NCBI GenBank assembly: GCA_035759585.1 | Contig: DASTUP010000138.1 | Coordinates: 1 to 17,255 of the forward strand | Direction of reading: 5' to 3' | DNA from: CAMLLJ01 sp035759585 | GTDB taxonomy: Bacteria > Gemmatimonadota > Gemmatimonadetes > Gemmatimonadales > GWC2-71-9 | Length of the DNA: 17,255 nt | Shown: positions 1-7,799 of the stretch, piece by piece | How the letters are laid out: the number at the start of each line of letters is the position of its first letter | Numbering within the stretch: position 1 is the first letter of the stretch | The notes under the pieces: generated by a model | The model's database searches: none | Told to the model about the DNA's origin: nothing | Seen by the model: only the letters and a program-made list of their open reading frames with translations | Translations under genes and position numbers: made by a program

Positions 1-1140
1 GCAACGCTGATCGGCGAAGGCAAGGTCGAGGAAGTCCGCGCCGAGATCGAATCCGCCGGCGCCACGCTGGTCATCTTCGACGAAGAGCTTTCGCCGGTGC
101 AGGGAGCGAATCTCGAGCGCGAGCTCAAGGTTCGCGTGATGGACCGGGCCGAAGTGATTCTCGACATCTTCTCCACGCGCGCCCGGTCGCACGAGGCGAA
201 GCTGCAGGTCGAGCTGGCCCAGCTCGAATATCTGCTCCCGCGCCTCACGCGGATGTGGACGCACCTTTCGCGCATTCGCGGCGGCATCGGACTCCGGGGC
301 CCCGGCGAGACCCAGCTCGAAACGGACCGCCGGATCATTCGCCGCCGGATCCAGTCGCTCAAGGAGAAGCTGCGGGACGTCGAGAAGCACCGTGAGAACC
401 TCCGCTCCGGCCGCGACCCGATGCTCAGCGTCGCGCTCGTCGGCTACACCAACGCAGGCAAGTCGAGCATTCTCCGGATGCTGTCCGGCGAGCACGAGAT
501 CTTCGTCGAAGACCGGCTCTTCGCGACGCTCGACACGCTTACGCGCGAGGTCGATCTCGGCGAAGGCACGCGCGCGCGCGTGACCGATACCGTCGGCTTT
601 ATCCGGAAGCTTCCGCACCATCTCGTCGCGAGCTTCCGCGCGACGCTCGAAGAGGCCCGCGAGGGGGATGTGCTCCTGCACGTCGTGGACGCATCGCACC
701 ACGACTGGGAAGGGCAGATGCGGGTCGTCGACAAGGTCCTTGCCGAGCTCGGCCTCGCCGACCGTCCCACGATCCCGGTGTTCAACAAGCTCGATGCCGT
801 GGCCGATCCGGCGGCGCTCACTGCGCGGGTGCGCGAGCTCTTCCCCGGCGCCGTCATGGCCAGCACGATGCGCATCGACGGCCTCGAAGCATTGAAGGCG
901 CGGCTCCGGGGCATCGAGCGCAAGAACCGGATCGTCGTGCGCGTCCGGCTCCCTGCGGCGGACGGTGCCGCCGCGGCCGCGCTGTACCGGATGGGAGAAG
1001 TGATGTCGCGAGCGGATGACGGCGCCATCGCAGAACTGACGGTGCGGCTCGACGCGTGGCAGGCAGAACGCCTGCGCGACCAGGGCGTCGAGGTGTCGAA
1101 GGTCGGGGCTGGAGCGGAGGAGCGGCGCCGGACCGGCTAG
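1..1140 (+). CDS. hflX: GTPase HflX, 5' end missing
   Basis: HflX is a cytoplasmic GTPase that binds the large ribosomal subunit and splits stalled or heat-damaged 70S ribosomes. The frame is open from base 1, so the gene begins upstream. 379 residues are visible, against about 420-430 in typical HflX, so roughly 50 N-terminal residues are lost. The visible start resembles the family's 'IGxGKVEE' N-domain segment. It is followed by the glycine-rich linker RGGIGLRGPGETQLE and a helical stretch. The G domain shows G1 GYTNAGKSS (bases 442-468), a G2 region FATLDTLT, G3 DTVGF and G4 FNKLD. All nucleotide-binding signatures look intact. A short C-terminal domain ends at a TAG. It converges on the export gene with 11 bases between stop codons. 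It is a housekeeping gene and marks the edge of the polysaccharide locus. The assignment is secure. Confidence 0.96.
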   Translation, partial: ATLIGEGKVEEVRAEIESAGATLVIFDEELSPVQGANLERELKVRVMDRAEVILDIFSTRARSHEAKLQVELAQLEYLLPRLTRMWTHLSRIRGGIGLRGPGETQLETDRRIIRRRIQSLKEKLRDVEKHRENLRSGRDPMLSVALVGYTNAGKSSILRMLSGEHEIFVEDRLFATLDTLTREVDLGEGTRARVTDTVGFIRKLPHHLVASFRATLEEAREGDVLLHVVDASHHDWEGQMRVVDKVLAELGLADRPTIPVFNKLDAVADPAALTARVRELFPGAVMASTMRIDGLEALKARLRGIERKNRIVVRVRLPAADGAAAAALYRMGEVMSRADDGAIAELTVRLDAWQAERLRDQGVEVSKVGAGAEERRRTG

Positions 1141-1154
1141 CGCCGCCCGGGCTA
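1138..1154. terminator. Weak hairpin between convergent stop codons
   Basis: The 17 bases joining the two convergent genes can fold on themselves. TAGC pairs with GCTA and a further CC/GG pair follows after one bulged G, leaving a four-base GCCC loop. The two stop codons (TAG of hflX, and TAG of the export gene read on the other strand) form the base of the stem. There is no T-run on either side, so it is not a classical intrinsic terminator. In DNA this GC-rich such stems arise often by chance. It is a possible bidirectional stop or mRNA-end hairpin only. Confidence 0.2.
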
Positions 1155-3692
1155 CTGGCTGGCTACGACGATGATGGTCACGAGGCTCGCGAGCACCTGG
1201 GCGGCTGCGCCCAGGATCGCGACGATCGGGGTGCCCGTCTGGCCCGGGTCACGCTCCGGCACGAACACCTCCGCGCCCGGCCTCGGCTCGGGACTCGTAT
1301 CGGCCAGCAGCGTCCGGCGAATCACCGACTGCTTGTTTCCATTCGGCTGCACCACCCACGCACGATTCTTGTCTCCTGCCTTCGAGTACCCGCCCGCCGC
1401 GCGCACGTAGTAGTCGAGATTCCTGCCGGGTTCGAAGGCCACCGCCCCCGGCGAGTTCACGGCGCCACGCACCATCACCACCGGGTCGAATTCCGGAATC
1501 ACGATCGAGTCGCCGGCGGCAAGGATGATGTTGTCGCGGTGACGCGCATTGCGGAGCACGGCGGGAAAGTCGATGCCGATCCGGCCTGCGCTGTCGAGCT
1601 GGCGATGGAACTCGATGCCGTCCGGATAGGCCTCGGTCGTGAGACCTCCCGCGCGCTCGATGATGTCCATCAGCCGGTCGGTCTTGCTGCGCAGCGCGTA
1701 CGGCCCGGGATACTTCACCTGGCCCGTGATCTTCACCGTGCGCGGCAGCTCCCACTCCGGCTGCCGGAGGATCAGGAGGTTGTCGTAGGGCTGCAGGAGC
1801 ACCTCGGGTGCGCCGGCCGCCGGCGCGGGAACGCCCGGCGGCCCCGGATACTCTCCGGCTGCCGCGCGGGCAAAGAGATACGTCGAGTCGAGCGGCACGC
1901 GGATCGTCGTGGCGATGGCTCCTGCCGACCGGTCTTCGGGAACGCGGGCCAGCTCCGCCTCGCGCAGGTACGCGTCCTCGGTGAGTCCGTCCGCCAGGAG
2001 GATGGCGTCCCGCACCGTCATCCCGGAGCGATAGGGGATCCGTCCCGGGCTCCGGACCGCGCCCGTGACGATGACATAGAGATCGGGACGGAACGTCGTC
2101 CGGGAGAAGACGGTGATCTCGTCCTCTTCCTGCAGCACGATGTCATCCACGATCGCGCCCGTCGTGTCCGCAAAGGCCGAGCGGAGCTGGACGCGCGTCG
2201 AATCCGCGCGAAGCCGTGAGATGAGGATCTGGTCGAGATAGACATCCGGCTTGGGGCCGCCCGCCATCCGGATCGCGTCGCTGAGACGCATGCCGGGCGC
2301 GAAGCCGACGGGGCTCGGGATCCAGACATTGCCGGTGACGGTCACGAATCCGCGCAGCCGCTCCGCCACTTCGAACACCGTGACCGAGTCTCCCGCGAGC
2401 ATCGGCACCGCGGGCACCGCACCCCCCGCGAACTCCTGCGGCCCCACATCCACGACCACCCGGCCTCGGCCGAGCATCGAATCGCCCGGGGTGGGCGGGA
2501 GGATCCGATGGATCTGCACTCGCTGGCGGAGTGCGTCCGCATCGAAGCCGCCCGCGGCCGCAATGACGTCACGCAGCGTCTCGCGCTCGGTGACTTCGTA
2601 GATGGCCGGACGCACCACCGCGCCTGCCACCTTGACGCGCGGCCCATGGACCGGAACGAAAATCACGTCGCCCGTCTGGAGCGCGACGCCGGCGGCATTC
2701 GTTCCGGTGAGCAGGTAGTCGTAGATGTCGAAGGAATCCACGAGCGCAGTGCCGCGACGGATTTCGACGCGGCGCATGCTCCCGTTCGCGGTCGGCCCCC
2801 CCGCGGCATACAGCGCGGTGAGCGCCGTACCGGATGCGGACACCTGATACGCACCGGGGCGAGCGACGGCGCCGGTGACGAAGACCTGGATGTTCCGCAG
2901 CCGGGAAACGGTGACTTCGAGCTGGGTCCGGGCATCGGGCGCGCGAGAGACTCCTGAATAGATGCGCCGGAGTCGCTGGAACAGCTGTTCCTCGAACTGC
3001 TGCAGCGTGAGGTTGGCCACGTGCATCTGGCCAACTTCGGGAACGATGATGAAGCCGTCCCGGCTGACGTCGAGGCTCATGGCGCGCTCGACTTCGCCGG
3101 TCAGAATGATCGCAAGCCGGTCGCCGGGGCCGAGGCGGTAACTCGGATCGACCGGTCCCTGCAGCGTGGCCTGGAAGCGCGTGCTGCGCTGCCTGAAGAC
3201 GTCGAGGCCGAAGATCTCGAGCGGCCGCGTCCACGGAATGCCGAGTGAATCGGCGCGAAGCGAATCCCGGAGGTACGGATCGAACTCCACGTCCTGAAAG
3301 CCGACCGCCGAACGGGAGAGCAGGTCCTCGAGCGAGTCCGCCTCGGCGCTGCCGACGAGACCGAGGGCGCGCACCGCGTCGATGGCCTGGCGGTCATCGG
3401 CGGCATTTCCGCCGCGCGCGCCCTCCGCGTCGAGATACTGATCGAGAAGATCCTCGGAATAGCCGGCGGCGCGGAGGCGCTGGCGGATCTGCGCTTCCGA
3501 CATTCCGGAGTTGCGGATGCGGTCTCGCAGCTCGCGCTGCAGCGCGGGATCGCTGCGCAGGATCGCCTCAGCGGTGGCCGGATCGGGCAGCTGCCCGTTC
3601 ACCTGGGCGACGACCGGAACCGCGACCAGCGCAAGCGCAGCCGCCACGCCGGCCGGGCGGACGACGCGGGAAAGGATTCGCCGGAGGAGCAT
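1152..3692 (-). CDS. Wza-type outer-membrane polysaccharide export protein with six SLBB-like units
   Basis: Probable outer-membrane/periplasmic exit channel for the polysaccharide made by the neighbouring genes. From ATG 3692 it is 846 residues, more than twice E. coli Wza (about 380). It has a basic N-terminus and hydrophobic core ending VPVVA/Q near residue 29, which looks like a signal peptidase I site. A charged helical region follows (about 32-90), with a motif GMSEAQIRQRLRAAGY. The Poly_export domain spans about 182-265 (YRLGPGDRL, DGFIIVPEVG). Six SLBB-like units begin near 268, 352, 448, 538, 651 and 737, each opening with a pattern like V(T/A)GAVxxPG. The C-terminus is a hydrophobic segment (about 822-846). 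I see no cysteine in the protein, so there is no lipobox, unlike Wza. An in-frame TTG at 3728 would add 12 residues and overlap the upstream glycosyltransferase stop. I prefer the ATG because it gives a compact signal peptide. Neither start has a clear ribosome binding site, so translation may be coupled to the gene upstream. Confidence 0.9.
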   Translation of the reverse strand: MLLRRILSRVVRPAGVAAALALVAVPVVAQVNGQLPDPATAEAILRSDPALQRELRDRIRNSGMSEAQIRQRLRAAGYSEDLLDQYLDAEGARGGNAADDRQAIDAVRALGLVGSAEADSLEDLLSRSAVGFQDVEFDPYLRDSLRADSLGIPWTRPLEIFGLDVFRQRSTRFQATLQGPVDPSYRLGPGDRLAIILTGEVERAMSLDVSRDGFIIVPEVGQMHVANLTLQQFEEQLFQRLRRIYSGVSRAPDARTQLEVTVSRLRNIQVFVTGAVARPGAYQVSASGTALTALYAAGGPTANGSMRRVEIRRGTALVDSFDIYDYLLTGTNAAGVALQTGDVIFVPVHGPRVKVAGAVVRPAIYEVTERETLRDVIAAAGGFDADALRQRVQIHRILPPTPGDSMLGRGRVVVDVGPQEFAGGAVPAVPMLAGDSVTVFEVAERLRGFVTVTGNVWIPSPVGFAPGMRLSDAIRMAGGPKPDVYLDQILISRLRADSTRVQLRSAFADTTGAIVDDIVLQEEDEITVFSRTTFRPDLYVIVTGAVRSPGRIPYRSGMTVRDAILLADGLTEDAYLREAELARVPEDRSAGAIATTIRVPLDSTYLFARAAAGEYPGPPGVPAPAAGAPEVLLQPYDNLLILRQPEWELPRTVKITGQVKYPGPYALRSKTDRLMDIIERAGGLTTEAYPDGIEFHRQLDSAGRIGIDFPAVLRNARHRDNIILAAGDSIVIPEFDPVVMVRGAVNSPGAVAFEPGRNLDYYVRAAGGYSKAGDKNRAWVVQPNGNKQSVIRRTLLADTSPEPRPGAEVFVPERDPGQTGTPIVAILGAAAQVLASLVTIIVVASQ

Positions 3693-3724
3693 GGGGGCGA
3701 AGATCGCTTTCGTCGGGGGGTAAG

Positions 3725-4852
3725 TCAAACCGCCGCCGCTGCAGGGCTTGCGGGGACCGAGCCGGCGGCCGTTCGCCAGAACTCGAGCGTGCGACGCGCC
3801 AGCACGTCGTTGGAGAATTCCTCCATTGCCCGCCTTCGGCCGGCCGTCGCGGCCGCCGTCCGCCGGGCCGGATCTGCCGCCAGCCGCTCGATGGCTTCGG
3901 CGAGTGCGTCGATGTCATCCTCGGGAACGACGATCCCCGCTTCGCCGATCGTCCCGGGAAGCGCGCCGACGTTCGTGGCGATCACCGGAACGCCATGTGC
4001 CATCGCGTGGAGCGCGCTGAGGCCCAGGGTCTCCACCCGCTCGGGTGAAGTGCGGGAAGGAGTCACCAGGCAGTCCAGCGCCGGCCAGATGCGGTCGCGG
4101 TCCTCCGCCGGTTGCGCCCCGAGCCAGGTGATCCGTGCCGCGATGCCCAGGCGATCGGCGAGTGCCTCGAGCTCGATCTGCGAGGGTCCGGTTCCGGAGA
4201 TCAGCAACCGCCACGGTCGCGCGAGCCGCACGCATGCGCGCAGGAGCACGTCCAGTCCGAGTGCCGGGACGATCCGGCCGACGCAGCCGAGCGTGAAGGG
4301 ATCGCCGCCGGGTCGCGCGGATGAAAGCGGCAACGTCACGCCGACCTGCGGCACCACCGCATGCGGCACGGCGGGAAAGTCGCGCGCCACTTCGGCCTCG
4401 ACCAGCGGATTCTCGGCAAGGATTCCGCGGGACGCCGCGAGCACCGACCGCCGCCGCAGCCGGGCACCGAGCGGAAGCACCGGCGCGTGGCGCGTGTGTG
4501 CGACGAAGGGAATGCGGAGCTTGCGCGCGTCCGCCGCGGCACGCGCAGCCGCGCGGGTCCATGGCTCCTCTTCTATCTGGATGACGTCCGGCCGGAACTC
4601 CTTGAGGAGTCGGCGCAGTGCGCGCCGACTCCAGCGCACCTCCGCCGGATCCTCGATCTCGCCTCCGACGGCAACGGGAACGACCTGAACCCCGCCATCA
4701 TCCTCCCACTGCGCCCGGTGCAGGATCCCGGGCATGACCTGCCACCGGTCCGGGACGGCCGCGGTGATCTGGCAGCCCAGCCCGACGAGTGCGCGCAGCC
4801 GGCCACGACGTGCCGGCTCCAGATAGGCATGCGAAACGACGACGGCGCGCAT
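3725..4852 (-). CDS. GT4-family glycosyltransferase
   Basis: Predicted retaining GT-B glycosyltransferase that adds one sugar to the lipid-linked repeat unit at the cytoplasmic face; donor and acceptor cannot be read from the sequence. It is 375 residues, normal for GT4. The N-terminal domain begins MRAVVVSHAYLEPARRG. The C-terminal domain has LGCVGRIVPALGLDVLLRA (about 188-206), the phosphate-binding ISGTGPSQIE (218-227) and the donor-site segment near 270-310 (GVPVIATNVGALP). The usual EX7E motif is E274...H282: the second glutamate is histidine, which is unusual. I chose ATG 4852 because it begins the conserved first strand and is preceded by GGAG (4865-4868 on this strand). The same frame stays open to 5032, but that part is arginine-rich and unlike the family. 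The gene lies 32 bases upstream of the export gene and is probably co-transcribed with it. It is divergent from the next glycosyltransferase. Confidence 0.9.
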   Translation of the reverse strand: MRAVVVSHAYLEPARRGRLRALVGLGCQITAAVPDRWQVMPGILHRAQWEDDGGVQVVPVAVGGEIEDPAEVRWSRRALRRLLKEFRPDVIQIEEEPWTRAAARAAADARKLRIPFVAHTRHAPVLPLGARLRRRSVLAASRGILAENPLVEAEVARDFPAVPHAVVPQVGVTLPLSSARPGGDPFTLGCVGRIVPALGLDVLLRACVRLARPWRLLISGTGPSQIELEALADRLGIAARITWLGAQPAEDRDRIWPALDCLVTPSRTSPERVETLGLSALHAMAHGVPVIATNVGALPGTIGEAGIVVPEDDIDALAEAIERLAADPARRTAAATAGRRRAMEEFSNDVLARRTLEFWRTAAGSVPASPAAAAV

Positions 4853-5009
4853 CGGGGTGCGTTTCTCCAGGGGTTTATCGTCCTTCAGGCGGCGACGAAA
4901 AGATGGCAGGGGGCGTCGCGCTGTCCAAGAGCCCGTTGACTTCGCGCGGGACCCCTGTCCTCTTTCGCGGGCACTTCGGGCCTTCCGCCACCCCCACTGC
5001 GGCCGGCGC
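4853..5009. promoter_or_regulatory. Divergent intergenic region, presumed promoters both ways
   Basis: A 157-base gap separates two divergently transcribed glycosyltransferase genes, so promoters for both directions are expected here. On the + strand a TTGACT (4936-4941) matches a -35 box at five of six positions. No convincing -10 lies 16-19 bases downstream; only T/C-rich sequence is there. On the minus strand a GATAAA (4874-4879) resembles a -10 box but sits too close to the ribosome binding site GGAG (4865-4868) to be plausible. No strong inverted repeat was seen. The promoter role is inferred mainly from gene orientation. Confidence 0.4.
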
Positions 5010-6098
5010 ATGCGGATACTCCATCTCGCCAAGTACTACTGGCCGCGCTCGGGCGGTATGGAGCGCGTGGTCCGGGACCTGGCCGAGGGTGCCAACGCCC
5101 TGGGCCACCAGGCCGAGGTCGTGGCGGTCCGGAGCTTCGGCGAAGGGGCCCGCCGCCCGGGGAATTTCGTCACCCGCACCTTCTCGTTCGGGGCGCTTGG
5201 CTCGCAGGAAATCGCGCCCGGCTACATCGCCGCTGCCTGGCGGCGCGCCGACGTCATCCACGTCCACCATCCCCATTCGCTGGCCGATGTCGCCTGCCTC
5301 CTGCGTGCGGGGAGGACGCCCGTCATCGTCACCCAGCACGCCGACGCCAAGCGGGCGGTCTACCGGCCGGTTGCGCGCCTCGTGCTGAGGCGGGCCAAGG
5401 CCATCGTGGTCCCCAGCGCGGCCCACGTCGCGATCTCGGCCGAGCTTCGCGGGTTCGAGTCGAAGGTGGAAGTCATTCCCTTCGGCATCGATGAGACCCG
5501 GTGGGCCGATGTCCCCAGTCCGTCGCCCGGCACGCCGCCCCGCGCCCTTTTCATCGGGCGACTGGTGGCGTTCAAGGGGGTCGACATCCTGCTGCGGGCC
5601 CTGGAGCGGGTTCCCGACCTGAGGCTCGATATCGTCGGGTCCGGCCCCGAAGGACCGCGCCTCCGGACCCTCGCCCAGGCCCTGGCGATCACGGACCGTG
5701 TCCGCTGGTACGGGGAGTACCCGGATGAGGACCTCCCGCGGCGCATGGCGGATGCGGATTTCCTCGTGCTCCCGTCGGTGACGACGGAGGAGATGTTCGG
5801 CCTCGTCGTGCTCGAGGCGATGGCGGCGGGGCGGCCCGTGATCACGACGGCGGTTCCAAGCGCGGTTCGGGATGTGAATGTGCCGGGTGTCACGGGCCTC
5901 GAAGTCCCGCTGCGAGATGTTGGTGCCCTCACCCTGGCGCTCGAGCGACTCGCGGGGGATGCCAGGCTTCGCCAGAGCATGGGCGAGGCGGGGAGGACAC
6001 GTGTCCTCGAGCAGTTCACCCGGACCCGGATGGCCGAGCGCCACATCGAGCTCTACCAGCAGGTCATGCAGGGCTGGGCGCCTTACGGTGCGGTTTAG
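5010..6098 (+). CDS. GT4-family glycosyltransferase
   Basis: Predicted retaining GT-B glycosyltransferase of the cytoplasmic repeat-unit assembly; the specificity is unknown. It is 362 residues and complete. It begins MRILHLAKYYWPRSGGME, the typical N-terminal acceptor-domain signature (glycine-rich loop after the first strand). VIHVHHPHSLAD follows near 82-93 and VIPFGID at 155-161. The C-terminal donor domain shows LFIGRLVAFKGVDILLRAL (180-198), GSGPEGPRL (210-218) and a full EX7E motif E261-MFGLVVL-E269, then GRPVITTAVPS. The motif pattern resembles the mannosyl/galactosyl GT4 enzymes of capsule and EPS loci. ATG 5010 was chosen because it starts the conserved strand. The frame is open upstream to 4857, but that part is non-conserved and arginine-rich. 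No clear ribosome binding site precedes the ATG. The gene ends 99 bases before the sugar-1-phosphate transferase. Confidence 0.93.
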   Translation: MRILHLAKYYWPRSGGMERVVRDLAEGANALGHQAEVVAVRSFGEGARRPGNFVTRTFSFGALGSQEIAPGYIAAAWRRADVIHVHHPHSLADVACLLRAGRTPVIVTQHADAKRAVYRPVARLVLRRAKAIVVPSAAHVAISAELRGFESKVEVIPFGIDETRWADVPSPSPGTPPRALFIGRLVAFKGVDILLRALERVPDLRLDIVGSGPEGPRLRTLAQALAITDRVRWYGEYPDEDLPRRMADADFLVLPSVTTEEMFGLVVLEAMAAGRPVITTAVPSAVRDVNVPGVTGLEVPLRDVGALTLALERLAGDARLRQSMGEAGRTRVLEQFTRTRMAERHIELYQQVMQGWAPYGAV

Positions 6099-6137
6099 CC
6101 GGACACCCCCAATCCAGCACAGCGCAACGGGTTGGAC

Positions 6138-6143
6138 TATATT
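6138..6143 (+). promoter_or_regulatory. Candidate -10 box for the initiating sugar transferase
   Basis: TATATT, five of six matches to TATAAT, stands out as the only AT-rich patch in the 99-base gap after the glycosyltransferase gene. A start site a few bases downstream would leave a leader of about 50 bases before the TTG start at 6198. There is no recognisable TTGACA-type -35 at the right distance (CAGCAC is there), so an activator or another sigma factor could be involved. An overlapping TTG at 6132 in the same frame as the gene would put this box inside the coding region. The better-placed ribosome binding site at 6186-6191 argues against that. Confidence 0.4.
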
Positions 6144-6161
6144 TTGCAGGCTGGGCTGCAA
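6144..6161. repeat. Perfect 6-base inverted repeat, operator- or hairpin-like
   Basis: TTGCAG and CTGCAA are exact reverse complements separated by six bases (GCTGGG), an 18-base dyad. It begins directly after the TATATT box, where a transcription start or repressor site would lie. It could bind a dimeric regulator. If transcribed, it would form a short leader hairpin. The position makes it more interesting than the arm length alone. Confidence 0.4.
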
Positions 6162-6185
6162 GCTGTGGCCGTAGTGAACGTTCCG

Positions 6186-6191
6186 AGGGAG
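6186..6191 (+). promoter_or_regulatory. Ribosome binding site that decides a TTG start
   Basis: AGGGAG, with six bases (ACCCGT) before the TTG at 6198, is the best Shine-Dalgarno match in this leader. It supports 6198 as the translation start rather than the earlier in-frame TTG at 6132 or the GTG codons at 6165 and 6174. Confidence 0.6.
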
Positions 6192-6197
6192 ACCCGT

Positions 6198-7799
6198 TTG
6201 GAACCTGCACAGATTCTCGATCACCGCGCCACGACGCTCGAAGCGGAGCCCCCGCGCTCCCTCGGTGTCGTTTCGTCCGCTCCCGAGGCCTCCCCGGCCA
6301 CGGAAGCGTCGAGGCGCTCGGTGGACGAGGTGCTGGCCATCCGGCTCGGCCTCCAGCGGCGCGCGGCATCCAACGTCCGGCGCCATCTTCGCCGCGCGGC
6401 GCGGCGCCTCGGGGTGCTGGTCCTTGCCGACGCGACCACGGTTCTCATCATCGATCTTCTGGTCCAGAGCGCACGCCGCGGTGGCGCGGAGCTCGTCGAT
6501 GCGCTCTTTCCGGGCGGACTGATCGCGACCCCGCAATATCTCGTCGCCCTCTTCGTGGGCCTGTACGTCACCGGCAACTATTCCGCCGGCGACCACCGGC
6601 GCAGCGCGCGGCGGCTCTTCCTTGGCGTGCTCGTCGCGGCACTGCTGCAGATCTGGGCGGTCGTGTGGGTGGCAGGGTTCGTCAGCCCGGTGCTGCAGTT
6701 CATGTACACCGGACTCGTCGTGTTCACGGCGCTCCTTGCGGAGCGGCTCTTCGTGGACCGGATCGTGGCGTGGGCGTCGGCTCCGGAAAAGCACGCGGCG
6801 CGGACGCTCTTCGTCGGGCCGGCGGAGGAATGCCGGGAGGCGGCGTCGAGCCGCGCACTCGCGTCACCGGTCGATTTTGCGCACTTCGGCTTCCTCGACC
6901 TCCGAACGCCCACGGCACCCGACGCGCTCGGCCACCTCGCCGACCTTCCGCGAGTGCTGCATGACCGACGCATCGAAACCGTCGTCGCCTGCGGCTACAT
7001 CCCCGACCGGGACTTCCAGGACATCGTGAACATTTCGCTCGCGGCGGGATGCCACCTCCTGGCGGTGCCGCGGTCGATCGAGGTGGCGGGCGTGCAGCCT
7101 TCGCTCCTCTGGATGCGCGGCAGTCCGCTCATGGAGCTGAATGCGCCGAGCCTTCATGGGCAGCAGCTCGTGCTCAAGCGGACCATGGACATCGTGGGAT
7201 CGATCGTGGGCCTGCTGATCGCGGCGCCGCTGATGCTGGCGATCGCCATTGCGGTCAAGCTCGACTCGGCGGGTCCCGTGCTGTTCAGCCAGGAACGGAT
7301 CGGCGTGGGCGGGCGCCGCTTCAGGTTCTGGAAGTTCCGCACGATGATGCACAAGGTGCCCGACACCATGCACCGCGAGTACATGACGCGGATGCTGCAC
7401 GACGAAATGAGCACCCGCCAGGTCGCGAAGGACGGCACTGGTGTCTTCAAGATGATCGAAGACCCGCGGATCACCCGCGTGGGACGATTCCTGCGGAAGT
7501 CATCGCTCGACGAGCTGCCGCAGTTCCTCAACGTGCTGCTCGGCGACATGAGCCTCGTGGGTCCACGGCCGCCGATCCCCTACGAGTTCGAGGCCTACGA
7601 CCACTGGCAGTTCGACCGACTGCAGGTGCGCCCCGGCATGACGGGGCTCTGGCAGGTGTCCGGCCGCAGCCTCCTTCCGTTCCGGCAGCGTTGCGAGCTC
7701 GATGTGGACTACGTGCGTCGCTGGTCGATCTGGCTCGATCTCAAGATCCTGCTGAAGACGATCCCGGTGGTGCTCTTCAACTCCGGGCGGGCGGCATAG
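6198..7799 (+). CDS. Polyprenyl-phosphate sugar-1-phosphate transferase (WbaP/WcaJ type)
   Basis: Initiating enzyme: transfers a sugar-1-phosphate (often glucose or galactose) from a nucleotide sugar to undecaprenyl phosphate at the inner membrane. It is 533 residues from TTG 6198, slightly longer than the usual 460-500 because of a polar N-terminal tail of about 70 residues. Four membrane segments follow (about 71-90, 112-128, 140-160, 164-184). A CoA_binding_3-like Rossmann region spans about 200-300. The catalytic bacterial sugar transferase domain starts at LKRTMDIVGS (326). It carries SQERIGVGGRRFRFWKFRTM (364-383), the Asp-Glu dyad in SSLDELPQ (D438, E439), GDMSLVGPRPP (449-459) and RPGMTGLWQVSGRS (478-491). 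These are family hallmarks, so function is secure although the sugar is not known. The start rests on the AGGGAG site. The last 23 bases overlap the 3' end of the converging glycosyltransferase. The gene appears to have its own promoter. Confidence 0.95.
   Translation: MEPAQILDHRATTLEAEPPRSLGVVSSAPEASPATEASRRSVDEVLAIRLGLQRRAASNVRRHLRRAARRLGVLVLADATTVLIIDLLVQSARRGGAELVDALFPGGLIATPQYLVALFVGLYVTGNYSAGDHRRSARRLFLGVLVAALLQIWAVVWVAGFVSPVLQFMYTGLVVFTALLAERLFVDRIVAWASAPEKHAARTLFVGPAEECREAASSRALASPVDFAHFGFLDLRTPTAPDALGHLADLPRVLHDRRIETVVACGYIPDRDFQDIVNISLAAGCHLLAVPRSIEVAGVQPSLLWMRGSPLMELNAPSLHGQQLVLKRTMDIVGSIVGLLIAAPLMLAIAIAVKLDSAGPVLFSQERIGVGGRRFRFWKFRTMMHKVPDTMHREYMTRMLHDEMSTRQVAKDGTGVFKMIEDPRITRVGRFLRKSSLDELPQFLNVLLGDMSLVGPRPPIPYEFEAYDHWQFDRLQVRPGMTGLWQVSGRSLLPFRQRCELDVDYVRRWSIWLDLKILLKTIPVVLFNSGRAA

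Noticed and set aside
1056..2219. A 387-codon + strand open frame opposite the export gene
   Set aside because: It starts inside hflX and runs antisense to strongly conserved SLBB repeats; no motif is visible.
3692..3728. TTG at 3728 as start of the export gene, overlapping the upstream stop
   Set aside because: It would add a proline-rich 12-residue head before the signal peptide. ATG 3692 gives a standard signal sequence. The overlap stays possible but is less likely.
4875..6794. A 639-codon open frame on the minus strand opposite a glycosyltransferase and the sugar transferase
   Set aside because: The composition is typical of a frame antisense to high-GC coding sequence (Arg, His, Glu and Gly-rich), with no domain recognisable. 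It crosses the clear promoter gap upstream of the sugar transferase.
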